Part shown: piece after piece, positions 12,112 to 24,138 of the stretch
How positions within the stretch are numbered: the first letter of the stretch is position 1
Layout of the letters: the number at the start of each line of letters is the position of its first letter
Source: Diploscapter coronatus
Lineage: Eukaryota > Nematoda > Chromadorea > Rhabditida > Rhabditidae
Direction of reading: 5' to 3'
Length of the DNA: 64,000 nt
NCBI GenBank assembly: GCA_964036155.1
Contig: OZ038422.1
Span: forward strand, 39,517,201 to 39,581,200
Made by a program: the position numbers and the translations under genes
The notes under the pieces: model-generated
What the model was told of the DNA's origin: nothing
Seen by the model: only the letters and a program-made list of their open reading frames with translations
The model's database searches: none

Positions 12112-14080
12112 CTGAAACGGGAATCTAGTTACACGATTTCAAAGAACTAAAGACTGAAACAAATCTGAAATATTCTCGAGTTTCACGAGACATCTTACAT
12201 TGTTCACTAACATGCTTGAGAGGATGCAATTTTATAGCATCTTTGAAAATTCCCCCAGCTCTGAGACAAAACTGTTGATAAGGAAGAAAACACAATGGTC
12301 TTTTCAAGAAACCCAGATGTTGCCCCACTAATATGCTTGAGACGATGAAATTTATGGACTCCGGGGTTAAGAAAGTAGGCTCGTTGCAAATCCTTCGAGA
12401 GAAATTAGCGAACAGAAGCGTTGCATGGTGATAGGAGGGAAAAACGACATAGAAAAGCAGAAAATGATGGCAATTGCACATTGCCTTATATGAAGAAAGT
12501 CTCGATATATAGGAGTAGTTTAGAAGACTTCCTATAAGGAAAGGAGGCAAGAGAAAGGAAAAGTCAAGGAGAAAATAGGGCGGGGCGAAAGACTAAATGA
12601 AAGATTGAATATGTAATCCACCGAATTAGGTACAAAATTCATGTGCATTTTAAACTTTAATATCAAGAGCATCTAGAAAATGACTTTTTACATAAGAGAG
12701 CTGTTTTACCAATGGCGAAAATCGTTAACTTTTTGGGACTCGAGGGAAAAAACCATCTTACTAAAAATTAACAGAAAAAGAACTTTTAAAAGTGAAAAAT
12801 TTCTTCGCTTTATTCGATATAAAGTGCAATCTTGGATCAACGACTAAATTGAGAATCTCTGAAAATGAAGGTTTGGAATAATGTGGAAAAGGCTGAAGAT
12901 GTTTTGATGAGAAGAAGAAAAAAGATTCTATTTGAAAGGAAGGACTCTGGACGCTTGCATGGGCTGCTGCAGAAGCAGAGAACGGAAATGATAGGAAAGC
13001 AGAATGGAGGGAAGGAGAGACTCAGAGAGTGAGGTAATGTGGGAGAGGACAAGATAGATTGTCTCGAAATTTAGAAATCAAGATTTATGGACCTAAATTT
13101 GAAGACTTTTAATTTAGGGTTGAATTTGAAATTAAACTGACTTGAAAACACTTCAAATTGAAAACCACCCAGAACAAATCAACTCACAATTCAGCAGCAA
13201 ATATTAACAGATGTGTGTATGTGTTTAGGTTTTCGACCCGTGAAATACTCCCAGGTGCTTTCCGATAACAGCAAATTAGATAATCAACTAATCAGAGTCA
13301 TGTAGAGCACATTTGGAGGGGATTGTAAAGGGTTCAGCGAAAACAGGTTCGAATGCCAAAACTTCTATTATGTTCGCTCGGAGATGGGAACTTTGAGTTT
13401 GGAAGGGAAAGAAACAACAGGGTTTTCGACACAGGCCTGATTTGTATGCAGAGAGTGAGAGAGGGATATTATGTATCGCCACGCAACTATGACTTACCGG
13501 AAGGGAGATGAACTAGAGTTTTTTGGCCTAACGAATGGATTGATGGGTGCGAGAAACGAAGCTCTGCATCCCTTCTATGACACCATAATCGGATTAATTG
13601 GATCTCTGCTCAGTTACTTGTGAGTATATGCCTGGCTTTCCTGTAATTGGACGAAAAAATCATTTCATCTACTTTAAACCGAGAGAAATTTCATGATACA
13701 CATAACACACAGTGAGCAGATCAACAACATTTATTAATAGAGTTGAAAACGTTTATCGGAAGTAGAGCAGAGTACAAACTAATTACCAGATTTTTATTAT
13801 TTTCAGGAAACTTCTAATCCTATGACTTTTGAGGGATCGGATTATGTTGAAATTGCTTGGGAAAAACATGTGGATAACTTAGAGCGGTATGATAAATTTC
13901 ACATGACATGATTTAGATTTGTTCAATCTGAAATTCCGTAAAAATCACGAAGACTACATTAGGAGAATTATGTTATAGAGATGATTAGGATCCATCTTCT
14001 TTATATGTCTTGACTCGTAGTTTTGCGCGCAGCAATGTCTGTGCCTCTTTTTCTTTCCGTCATATTTCCGGTTCCGTTTT
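12112..14080. other. Upstream region of the GPCR, purine-rich on + strand
   Basis: No convincing gene. From about 12.4 to 13.45 kb the plus strand is rich in A and G (so the minus, GPCR-sense strand is pyrimidine-rich), as seen in long outrons or first introns in this window. A small + strand open frame of 40-50 codons ends with a hydrophobic stretch (13489-13622), and a second TTTTCAG-preceded open frame lies at 13807-13913. Their phases do not join, so neither is called as a gene. Confidence 0.4.
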
Positions 14081-14089
14081 TGCGTCGAT

Positions 14090-14455
14090 CTCTTCTCCGT
14101 GCCTATTTGGCCGCTAGTGAGCCTCTTCGATTCGCTGTTTCTGTTCTCGTTTCTGCCTGCAGTGACTGCAAAGGCAAGTGATTCGGCATACGGCCGTGGC
14201 GGTTTGCGAAATGACATATAGAGGCATGAGCTGCAGCTCTCGAATGCACTAAATGATTCGGAGAAATCCTGCTGCGACGCGGTTCGCGCTGCGGGCGCAT
14301 TCCGCGTGTGGCGCGCGGACGGAAAATTGCCTGTGCGAATGTGTGTGGACACGGACCGACTACTCAAATAATCTGCACCGCACTGCACTCTGTAGCTCTG
14401 TCTCGATCTACTTTATGATGTTGGCCGCCCGACTACTGCTGCCAATAAGCTTTAC
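14090..14455. promoter_or_regulatory. GC-rich block, candidate promoter region
   Basis: An island clearly richer in G+C and CpG (GACGCGGTTCGCGCTGCGGG, GTGGCGCGCGGACGG) in otherwise AT-rich intergenic DNA. It lies between minus-strand-sense pyrimidine-rich DNA on the left and plus-strand-sense pyrimidine-rich DNA on the right. This position suggests a divergent promoter or transcription start region, but no core promoter element can be assigned. A long minus-strand open frame here has no recognisable protein features. Confidence 0.3.
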
Positions 14456-14463
14456 GCTACTTT

Positions 14464-14481
14464 GTAGTAGTAGTAGTAGTG
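14464..14481. repeat. (GTA)n microsatellite
   Basis: Six consecutive GTA/TAG trinucleotides at the right edge of the GC-rich block. Confidence 0.8.
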
Positions 14482-17400
14482 AATGAGAAATAAACTTGAT
14501 TTTTCCATGAATGGCTTGCTGTTGAGAGAAAGTGAGCTCTCACTCACTTTCACACGTCCACCCTTTCTTTCGCTCTTTGATTCAGCGTTCATTCATTGCC
14601 ACTGATTTCGTCATCGAGAATTAACCGACCAACTTTTTCATCGCGCTTACGGTAATCAGTAGCTTTCGCTTTGCTGCATTTTTATATTTTTCGGAGGGTC
14701 ATTGATAAAAGAATGAACTTTTCCTTTCTAAAGTTTTGCCAGTTTAAATTTTGATAATATGTTGATTTTCAAAGTCCAAATTTATCTTTTCATTGTTGAA
14801 GATCTAATAATTGTCACCGAAAAATCTCATGTTTCCAAGTGATTGGAACACTTGTATTCTCGTCTTCCCCGCGCCAGGCATAGTTCTTGTTGCAATGGCT
14901 CTTCTCGTTTCTCGCTTCGGCCTTTGCTCACTGATTATCTCATTCCTTATCACAGTCTGTCGCCGTGCAATATTTGCACAGTGTCGACTTATCCTTTCTC
15001 TTGTCTCTCTCCTGAGTGGCTTCTCTGACCGAATAGACTAATGAAGAATGGATTCGTTTTCCTCGTTTCTTCGCCTGTTCATCTTCAGTTAAACACAATC
15101 CTCCTTACCTAAGGCATCCACCCAATTACTGTCTGTCTCTGCCCATCTTTACTGTTTCTAGTCGCTTTCCTCCTTTCAGTCTCATTCTGTCTGCAGCTTT
15201 CCGCTTTCACTTCAGTGTCCTTGGCATTTGACGAGAGCTTCCAGCCATCTTTCAGGCGAGAGAGACGCCTAATTCGTCTGTTATTCCCCCTTTTATTCTT
15301 TACCGATCAGAGGTCTTTCAACCTAATTGGAAATGTTATTGTTACTTTTTCAGACGAAAAAACTCCTAATTCATGCAAATTTTTGTACCATCGTTATGTT
15401 GTCAGATTTGTAGGCTGAAAGAATCAAGTTCAGCTTCTTTATAAATCGATCTTTCAACCTGATCTTCTGCAATTATTTTACCCTTCTTTGGAAAAAGCTT
15501 CCGATTTATGCAAATTATTTTATTCTTTGAAAGGAAGAAAGAGAATGAAGTTACACTTTTTCAACCGGAATTCCAATCTCATCCGGCCGCAATCACTTTC
15601 ATTCTGCATTCTGCCACACAGGCGAGATTTCATTTATTCCGCTTATTACTTCTTTAGTTCGCTCGCTCGGCAGTAAAGTTATTTTTCCAATCCAACCAAT
15701 AACTATAGTTGCATAACTGTAAAGTGTCGCGCGCGCGCGCGCGCACACAGTTTATGAATGCTTGTCCATAGTTTTAGATGAAGAATAACAACAAGGATGA
15801 GGATTTGTGAGAACGTGTGATCCTCACTTATACTCCTCTTTCTTCTTGGATTGAATCGAATTAAATCGATATTTCGTTAATTATGAATTCCTTATTAGTG
15901 TTTAGATGGAATTCCATTTCCTTGCAATACCAACAATTTAGGGCGCCTTATGTTTCAATTCAAATTTCTCTTCTCGTCACATTTCCACATCCAAAAATTG
16001 TTAGATCTATGACGCCTGAAATCGATTTTTACTCTCATCTCCTTTTTCTTTCTAAATTAAAAATTGTTTAGTCGATATATCCCAAACAAGTTCCACCCCC
16101 TCGGTTTTTGCCAATGTTTTTCTAAGGATTTTCGACGCTCGAATTTTTTGCGCTTCGCTTTTCATTTTCACTAGGGCTTGAATGCTGTGCGTACCCGAAT
16201 TGTGTGGTTATGTTTTTCTAGGTGGACCTCATTTCGCCTCGCAGCGCCTCGAGGCTATCGGGGCTGAATTCAGCATGTCAGCCTGTATTCTCCATCTCGA
16301 TAACTATCTCCATCCTCTGGTATCTCCTCTCCCAAGGATCCGCTTTCATCTAAAATAAAGGCCCAGATATCAATCTCTTTCTCACTTCTCAATTTGACTT
16401 TTTGTCTGCCTCTCTGCGCCCTCTCATTTGCAACAGGCCATTTCTCGATCACTCTCCATTGCTTTGCATAACGATTCCCTTTAACAGGCGTCTTCAGGCA
16501 GCTTCATCCTCTGTGTATTTGTGTTGAAGGCTGAAAATGGTTGTGTCTATCTTCGTGTGAAGATGCCAAAAAAATTCGTCGATTTGCGCGATTCGATGAT
16601 AGCCATCGAATTGGAATCAGGCTTCTTGGAATTCCAATTCCGCCCACTAATTCTCGAAATCCGATTAGTTTGGCTAATGCATGAAATTTGATGGTAGTTT
16701 AGAAATGTCACAATTTGAACAAGAAAAACTTGTAAAGGGAGACAACTTTTCACTACTTCCTCTTTCAACCCTACACACATTGTCAGGTTTTGACGTTTCG
16801 ATAATTGCAGCATTTTACAAATACCCTAGGTGTTTTATGACATTTTCAAAAATCATGTGAAAGTTCAATTTTCTGTTTGACCGTGTTGTTTCTGTTCCCC
16901 CCTGCTGCAGAGGAATCCTTTCTTCCTTTCCCTAGCTTTTCCCTTCCCTTTCCATGACTTTGCTTATTTTCTCTGTCCTTTCTCTCCCTTCCTATTTTTG
17001 TTAGTCGTCGTTTGTTATGCGACTGTTCACTGTGTCGCATTTTAGGCTTTGAGCTTCAGCCACAAAACTTCGACCTTTTCGCTCTTTTCTTTCTTTTGAA
17101 ATATTGCCGAATATTCTATTTTCACGATGCCTGTTATTTTTTCTTGGCTTTTTTCAAAAGGCTTGAACACTTGAACATTCCTGCATTCCGTCTATGTGTT
17201 GTGAAAACAAAGGATCTTGAAACTGAGATGACTTTCTTCGTGAATTGAAATCTGATCCCATTGACTGCATTGACTTTCTGATTTACTGGTTGACTGTTTT
17301 GACTGTTTGGCTGTTTTGCGAAGGTCGAGATTCTTCCTTTCACATGAATTTATATTGTATATATCTTCTTACATTTCCCATTCTCAGATTAGGTTGAATA

Positions 17401-19478
17401 CGAATTTCTTTGCATGCTATTGAGCTTCTACACAAAAATATTATGGAGACGAGTCTATTTTCTCATTGTCTTTCACAATTCCTTTTATCTAGCCTTGAAC
17501 ATTATCATAGAATTCTTGTTTAGAAGTAATGGAAAAAAAACTGCAAGATTATGCCTTTTAACCTTAGATTTCTCCATTCCACTATTACCTAACCACTCTC
17601 GTTTCCATAATTCACATCTCGCAATCATACCACCAAGGCAGTTCATAAAAAATGACCTATTTTGCCATGTTCCGTTCTGTTCTCTCGTTTTTGTCATCCT
17701 TGCTTTTATCGACGCGCAACAGTCAGCGAAAAAGCTGCATTGCGGGGAAATTAGGTACTCGATAACAAAGGAAAGTCATACATTATAAGATTAACTATCA
17801 TTCGATTAGAACTGCGTGACTGTGCGAGAAATGTCCTTGAGAAATCCCGAATTCCATCATATCCTCCTTTCTTTTGTAGGAAGAAAATGATTTTCTCCTG
17901 AAAGCAGGAATTTTTGATTCAACTCCAAAATTTGAAAAAAAAAATAGAAACGGCATGAAGAGTTTCAAGATAAACTTCAACTAACACACTTTGTCTAGAG
18001 CTTAATTCCATAAATCTTTACCTAAAGAAGCTCGATTTTGTTATTGGTGTGATCTCATCTCCTCTTCTCGAATGTGTTTTTGCCGAATACCCTCACGCAT
18101 TGACTTGACTGTCAATGAACCTCTCCGTGACCGGGCTGCCGACAGCGTTTGATGCAATTAAACTCCTTGTGCGTGTGTTGTTCATTGCACCCTCATTCCT
18201 CCTGGCAATTCCCGTGTATTCCACAGAGGTTTCCCCCTTTGCGCAGCCACACTCTCCCCAGTTTCTGCCTGTATTTTCCATGTCCTTCAACTTCTATGCG
18301 CTCCTCTTGACGTGTATTTGTGCGTATCCTCACTTTTCGACTGCACTCAGTCGCGCACATCAACAATCAGACATGTGTTTCCTTTGTATCTGCTATCTAC
18401 TTTTTATTCTCGCTCTGTAAATGATCTAACTTTGCACAGTCTTTTGTTCCAGAAAGTTGGTGACATGCACAGCGATGAGTAAATGTGTGAAAAACGCATA
18501 TGATTTCTGCAGCAGCAATTTTCAATCATGTCCCTTTTGTCTTATTCTCCAAAAATCTGGTGTGCACTAATTGAGGAATCATCCTTATTATGCCAAACTT
18601 CTGACGAATTGACTAATGCTTATTATGTGTATGTACGAAGAATAATTGAAATTATAGGCGTTGCCTAAACTTTCACTCTATTTAAGATTATACCGGTATG
18701 GTAATCATAAACAGCTATGTGTCCTATTCAGCCGATTCCCATATTTGGCTTCAATTTTCGCAAATAGCACCTACTTTGTCGCGTAGCGTTGTGGCTACTT
18801 TCTCTTTTTGCCTTTTCCGGTGAAATGCCCTGCGCGTGAATGATGAAGCTTGAGAACACTTGCCACTCTCCGCTGTGCGCAGATCGCGCTGCAGACGTCA
18901 ATTTGTCAGCCATTCTCAATGCCTAGAGATTATTCTCCGATAGATCTCTTTCTCATCCCTCTATAAATAATTCGTACAGTAGTCTTGGCAGCTTATCTGA
19001 TTCATTATCATTGATGATGTAATCACTTCATCATTATCACTATCTGATAACAAATGGCAATTTCTTCTGGTTTATTGATATCTACACCACCATAATGTCT
19101 GTGTGTCATAAGATAGTTCAATCGCAGGCATTCCCTCTCCTCATTCCCTCCAGCTTCTCGTGCATTACTCATTGCGCCTCAAACTCATTTCCCTTCTTAC
19201 TTTTGCCGATTCTTTTCATTCCGTCATTCTCCTGTCTTTTACATTTATTCTCGTTTCTGCATACAGATTTTCCTTTGTGTATTCGTTTCGCTCGAAGACG
19301 ACCGTTCTTTGCATCAGTGACATTGTCGTTTTTTTTTTCGATATTGTATACGAGAAGGTTGACGCACAAACTACGCTGAAGCAACAGCTGATTACTCTGA
19401 TTGTGTGAGTGAACAACTGGAACATCGTCCCGGGGGAACGGACCGCTGGACCAGCATCCGGACTGTATTTACTGGATT
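14482..19478. other. 5-kb gene-poor region upstream of the SEA-domain gene, pyrimidine-rich on + strand
   Basis: No gene is supported. Long runs of C and T on the plus strand (14.85-15.30, 16.2-17.1, 17.55-17.70, 18.1-18.4, 19.1-19.3 kb) create spurious open frames rich in Leu, Phe and Ser. The composition resembles introns or outrons of the plus-strand genes that follow. It may hold the promoter, distal enhancers or an unrecognised 5' leader of the 19.48-kb gene. Confidence 0.4.
15724..15749. repeat. (CG)n alternating tract flanked by GT/AC
   Basis: GTGT followed by about eight CG steps (15728-15744) and ACACA: an alternating purine-pyrimidine tract of the kind that can adopt Z-DNA. It stands out in an AT-rich region. 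Confidence 0.8.
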
Positions 19479-22400
19479 ATGCGATTATTGCTAATTCTAC
19501 TAGTCGCTCTGCTCACAGGTACGCTTCTTTACCAATTATTACTATATCTCGTTTTTTTTATATGAAGATCACCTTTTCTGACTTATGAATAGTGGAAAAT
19601 GTTGCCTTTCAATAAATCTTGAAAAAGTAGGATAAAAAGATAAGGCCTTGAAGTTTGAAATAATAGTTGCATTGAAATTTTTCAGACAATTTTATTGCGA
19701 TACAGATCAGATAGGTCGATAGGGGGGATAGGCATGGAATTTTAAGAAGTGATCGATTAGCTATAGCCCTTCCTGATGTGAAATTTGATTTTTGATTATT
19801 TTCAATAATGCTGCTTTGACAAGCCAGAAGCGGTGAACTTTTATTAAAATTCGAATAAAACATATAGTATTGTAATAAAGTAATAAGGTTATGATTTTAG
19901 AGTCGCTGGCTCAGGAGGACGAGAACAGCGACGATGTGTTCGAGTTCAATCCGGGTGCATTCGCATTCAAGTGAGTTCTTCATGTTTATTCACTTATTTG
20001 CGCCTAAAGTCTTGTTCTGCTGCGTGTGTTTGTGCCGCCGCAAGACATTCCTTCATCCCCCGTTCTTATTTTTGATGGCTTTCATTTTCATCGCCACTTT
20101 CCATGCAACACTTCATCCACACAAACCAAAGCAAAAACCACATCATTGAGGAAGAGAATGCGTTTTGGAACGAGGCAGAAAAGAAAAAAGAAAGCAGAAA
20201 GCGTCCGAAAATGCCATTTCTGTTCCCTAATTTGGAAGATGAGAGATTGAAATGTGTAAGTAAAAAGGGGAAACGAGGGAAAGTAACAAGGAAACGAATT
20301 GATTCGAATTGAGAAAGAGCCTGTCCGGTTCTCTCGTTCTGCATTCTTTCGAACCTCTCAAATCGGTCTACTATTTTTCCTCTTTATTCTTTTCCTGAGG
20401 CGCTTGTTGACTTGTCTCTACGCGCAATCCACGCCAAATTCGATGGCGTAACAAATTCCTCCCTCACCTAAACATGGAAATCGAATGCCGGACACTTGAT
20501 GAATCAACTCGAATTGCCAGAGAACGAAAGAAAGGAGGAAAGTAAAGCCGAAGAATGAGTTTTTCTGACCAGGAATGCATTTTTTAAAGTTGTATTAGAA
20601 AGTTGTTGATCTTCACAAACTTTCTGAGTGCGAAATGTTGCCATATCGTAAACTTGGAATTCAGTGCTCAACAGCCTCCTATTCAAGTCCCTTCTGCTCA
20701 GTCAAGAGATCAATCAGCTCAATTTCCTCTGCAAAGTCCGCATTTACCCTCAAGAAGACCAGCATCACATGATCGTAGGATTTCAAATCCGATAGGTTTT
20801 TAGAATGACATTTTTAGAAGATACGGTAGAGTCGAAGGAAGGTGACGGCGAGGAAATATTCGATGAAAATGTATCTTTTATAGAAAATAATACAAATTTA
20901 AAATATTGATTCTAGGAGGAAGATCCATTTACTCTTCCATCACCGACAAAGTCCTTTATCGCTACAAGAGTGAGCTACTTTAGTCTAATTTATAAATGAC
21001 TAAATGAAAAAACAACTTTTCCAGGTCCAACCAATGGAGACGAGCACAGAAGACGCGAATGAACGAAGGACTTTAAAGCAGAAGGAATCGTCGCGAGAAT
21101 CTGAGCATCCTGAGACTGCAGAGATGACAGATGATGAAGGAGAAGAGGAGCATGGACATCAGGATGAGCACATGCCTGCTAATGAACATGAGCAGAACTC
21201 GAATCAGGATGGCGGTAGGGAATGTGAAGGCTAACTTGGAATTTAGCGATTTATTCTAGATTCACCTTTCGATGAATCGAGTTTGGCCGGAATATTTGAT
21301 GGAGCTGCTGCTGCTAATGCGGTGAGTTGGAATATAAGCATTCTGAGTTTATTGCAGCTTTCAATACCAGACGAGATACTTCGAGAAAATATCGTTTTAT
21401 TAACCACATTGCAATGAATCCAGATTTTTTGAACATTTGATATTCAGCGAATTTATCAATTCCAGGGAGCACCCCACTTCCCTCGCATCGTTCTTCCAGC
21501 GGGCAGTCTGCCTCCTGCTCATGCATCGATTCCAGTCTATCTCACCACTACTCGATCGTTTACTTTCACGTTCCCACCCACGACAACAACCACTACGACG
21601 ATGCCACCTGAACCAGAACCTCAGACAGAGGAAGAACAGCAGCAGGAGATGCCTCGTGAGGAAGTTCAGCAAGAGCAGCAGGAAGAACATCGTCCTGAGT
21701 CGATGACCACAACCACAACTCAAATGATTCCTCCTCAACAAGTCACTATGGGGCAGGAACATATTCAGGAACCAAGACAGGTTAGGGAGTTTTGAGAGTT
21801 ATTTGTGTAAAGAAAGCATATGACAGGAGGTACAAGCACCAGTGAATCCCATGCCAGCTGAAACTGGAAAGGTTGATTTGGCAGTAGAAACGCAAAACGA
21901 AACTATGATCAATGAAGCTCAACCTGAGCAGAAGGAAGATGGACAGATGCAAGGGAAGATGGAGCAAGAACAAAACAACATGGTACGAAGCTACTCGCAG
22001 GGATGAAACTAGATTTTTCCGATTCAGAATCCAGAAGAAGTCACTGGAAATGACGCAGAAGAAGCGACTCCAGCTTCAGCACATCGACATATGCTGTCTT
22101 CCACAGAGCTGACTCTCACCTTGGTCAACATGGAATATGACGACAAGCTTGACTTCACAGATTCGGGAGAGTTCAAACGACTCAGCAGACAGGCGACTAA
22201 TCAGGTCAGGAAATTGAAGAGTTTTTCAAATGGTGCTTGAAAATATCACAATTTCGAGGAACAATAATTACATGTCAAGATTCTTTACATAGTATTTCTT
22301 CAAATTGTAGTATTGTGAATTTGCCGAGTCGTTATTTTGACGATATTAATTCCAGCTGATTCGACTGCTCAAGGACATTCTCAAGGAGAAATTCCTCGGA

Positions 22401-23057
22401 GTCGATGTGACTGCGTTCGAAAAGGTGCAGCAGGGCGTCAAAATCCTCGCCAAAATCGACACGACACAGCCGATTGAAGACAAACAGCATCTGGCTACAA
22501 TGATGGAAATGGCGATTGAGGAGAACGAGAACAAACTCGGACTATTGGAAGCCGACCCGCGCAGTGTTAGAATTGCAGGTAGATAGATTTAAAAAAAAAA
22601 AGAGTAAAAGTGAAAAATCTTAGGAGTAGCATCTCATTCGACAATGCAAGCCACGAACGCAGAGAATAAGTCGTCATCCAGTTTCATTGCAATTCTGATC
22701 GCTGTTTGCGTCACCATCATTCTATTCGCCGCTCTGATTGTCATTTATGTAAGGATTTATGATTTTTCAATATTTTATTGTCAATTGAGGTCGTGAATCG
22801 ACGAAACAACGGTTCGTTGAAATTGCCGAGGATGGAGACGTTGCGAGCTCCGGCTTGTGCGCCTGTCAGCCTGTAAGTCGGTATAGTTTTATGATTGAGG
22901 GGACGTGCAAATTTTCAACACACAACGCGAAGTTCGCTCCAGTCATTTCAATGATTCTGCTAAAAAATATGAGTTTTCTTGCAGGATGTCCTACGACAGC
23001 GGTGCAGGCAGCTATCGGACAGTGGAGAAATCGATTCACATCAAGGACACGCCTTGA
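19479..23057 (+). CDS. Single-pass membrane protein with Gln/Glu-rich ectodomain and SEA-like domain
   Basis: Fourteen exons (first 19479-19518, then 19901-19970, 20665-20774, 20818-20870, 20916-20969, 21025-21214, 21260-21321, 21466-21780, 21827-21982, 22028-22204, 22356-22578, 22624-22748, 22790-22872, 22985-23057) stay in phase for 576 residues. Order: signal peptide MRLLLILLVALLTESLAQ; long acidic Gln/Glu/Pro/Thr-rich region; SEA-like domain starting ELTLTLVNMEYDDKLDFTD and continuing FKRLSRQATNQLIRLLKDIL; a transmembrane helix FIAILIAVCVTIILFAALIV followed by a basic stop-transfer NRRNN; and a ~45-residue cytosolic tail ending KSIHIKDTP. SEA domains of mucins and matrix receptors sit next to the membrane and often self-cleave at GSVVV; that site is not seen here. 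Likely an epidermal or extracellular-matrix membrane protein, by inference. No confident gene name. The intron at 20775-20817 is only 43 bases. Confidence 0.82.
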
Positions 23058-23560
23058 AGGATGAAGTTTACAGTCTGGTGAATCGCCCTGAGTTTGGACA
23101 TCAATTGACATCAGTTTTCTGAATTTTCAAGAATCTGAATTCAGAACGATTCAGACTGTGTTAATGTGCATTTGAATGAGATTTCTTTCGACGTTCAATG
23201 TGTCGGTTGTTCTTCGTCAATCTCCATTACCTCAGTGACAACAAGTGCTTTGGCTATCTTTAATTAATTTGTATAGTAAATATTCTAAAAATCACATCTC
23301 TGCCTAAAACTTGAAGATTTTATTAAAAATGGCAGAGATATGATAATCGGAGACTTATTGAATACATGTGTCCATGTCACTCTTTCCAATTTTTAACTTT
23401 ATATTTTTCGAGACGACTTCTTTCGTCTCATATAATTCAGTATTGTTGCCTTTCGAATTCGGTTGTACCATTTCTTTCATTTTTTTTTTAAAAATACCTT
23501 TCTGACTTTCATTTCAGATTTTCAAGTCTTTCTTCATGCATTCGAGAATGTACGCATCGG

Positions 23561-23633
23561 AATATGTCAGGAATAATTCTGAATTTTAAATTTGAGTTTT
23601 GCGAAAAAAAAAACATTCTATTCCTGACATATT
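23561..23633. repeat. 73-bp element with perfect 15-bp terminal inverted repeats
   Basis: AATATGTCAGGAATA at 23561-23575 is the exact reverse complement of TATTCCTGACATATT at 23619-23633, with a 43-base AT-rich centre. It lies about 500 bases past the SEA-gene stop. It could be a tiny MITE or a transcribed hairpin. Confidence 0.65.
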
Positions 23634-23921
23634 ATTTTCTTTTCTAAATTTCTGTATTTATCATGAATCTTTCTGATCAGTTTGGTAAAACTGATCGACC
23701 CGATTTTCCATGTGAATGTTTGCCCATTGTTGCCATTGCCTAAAGTTTCTTCAATTCTTTTTTGAATTCGAGATCAATTATTATTCCTTCATTCGCCGAT
23801 AGCTCAATTGAGATACAAGTTGTGTGTGTGTGCGTTTTTTTTTCTTTTATATAAATTAAGAGATTAGGGTATACCCTTTAGATTTTACTAATTTCTAACC
23901 TTCAGATATTGGACTTGACTA

Positions 23922-23951
23922 AATTCTGAATTTAAAAATCCAGAATTTAGT
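23922..23951. repeat. Short hairpin-forming inverted repeat
   Basis: CTAAATTCTG followed within 10 bases by CAGAATTTAG: 10-bp arms in non-coding DNA ahead of the Ly6 gene. No function assigned. Confidence 0.5.
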
Positions 23952-24138
23952 AATAGGCCATATTTTGAGCGTCAAATTGTGTACAATTCATCAAAAGAAG
24001 TCAGGAAACTCGTTCGCACAAAGGCATTCATTGTCTTTTGCGTCGCGCTTCCGCTGCTTTTAACCCTTTCAAAACCCGCAAATTGACCAGGACAAACCTG
24101 CCGTTTTCCTGCAGATTCTCGAGGTCCATTTGAGCTGG

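Larger units (their letters stand above)
23058..24138. other. Intergenic region with two short inverted repeats
   Basis: Between the SEA-domain and Ly6 genes, same strand. No gene seen. It contains the inverted repeats at 23561-23633 and 23922-23951. The stretch at 24000-24120 is less AT-rich and probably belongs to the Ly6 gene promoter or leader. Confidence 0.5.

Noticed and set aside
12125..12550. 141-residue minus-strand open frame upstream of the GPCR
   Set aside because: No recognisable protein sequence; stops just above the GPCR start and lies in the skewed upstream region.
13346..13360. B-box-like GGTTCGAATGCC suggesting a tRNA
   Set aside because: No A box or foldable arms nearby.
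13954..14388. 144-residue minus-strand open frame over the GC-rich block
   Set aside because: Composition-driven (GC-rich, few stops); Arg/Ser-rich with no domain, no splice context.
18115..18420. 101-residue plus-strand open frame with hydrophobic stretches
   Set aside because: Lies in pyrimidine-rich intergenic DNA, which naturally yields Leu/Phe/Ser-rich frames; no family resemblance.
20503..20813. 22-base apparent intron GTTTTTAGAATGACATTTTTAG in the SEA gene
   Set aside because: Too short to splice; an upstream donor at 20775 gives a 43-base intron in the correct phase.
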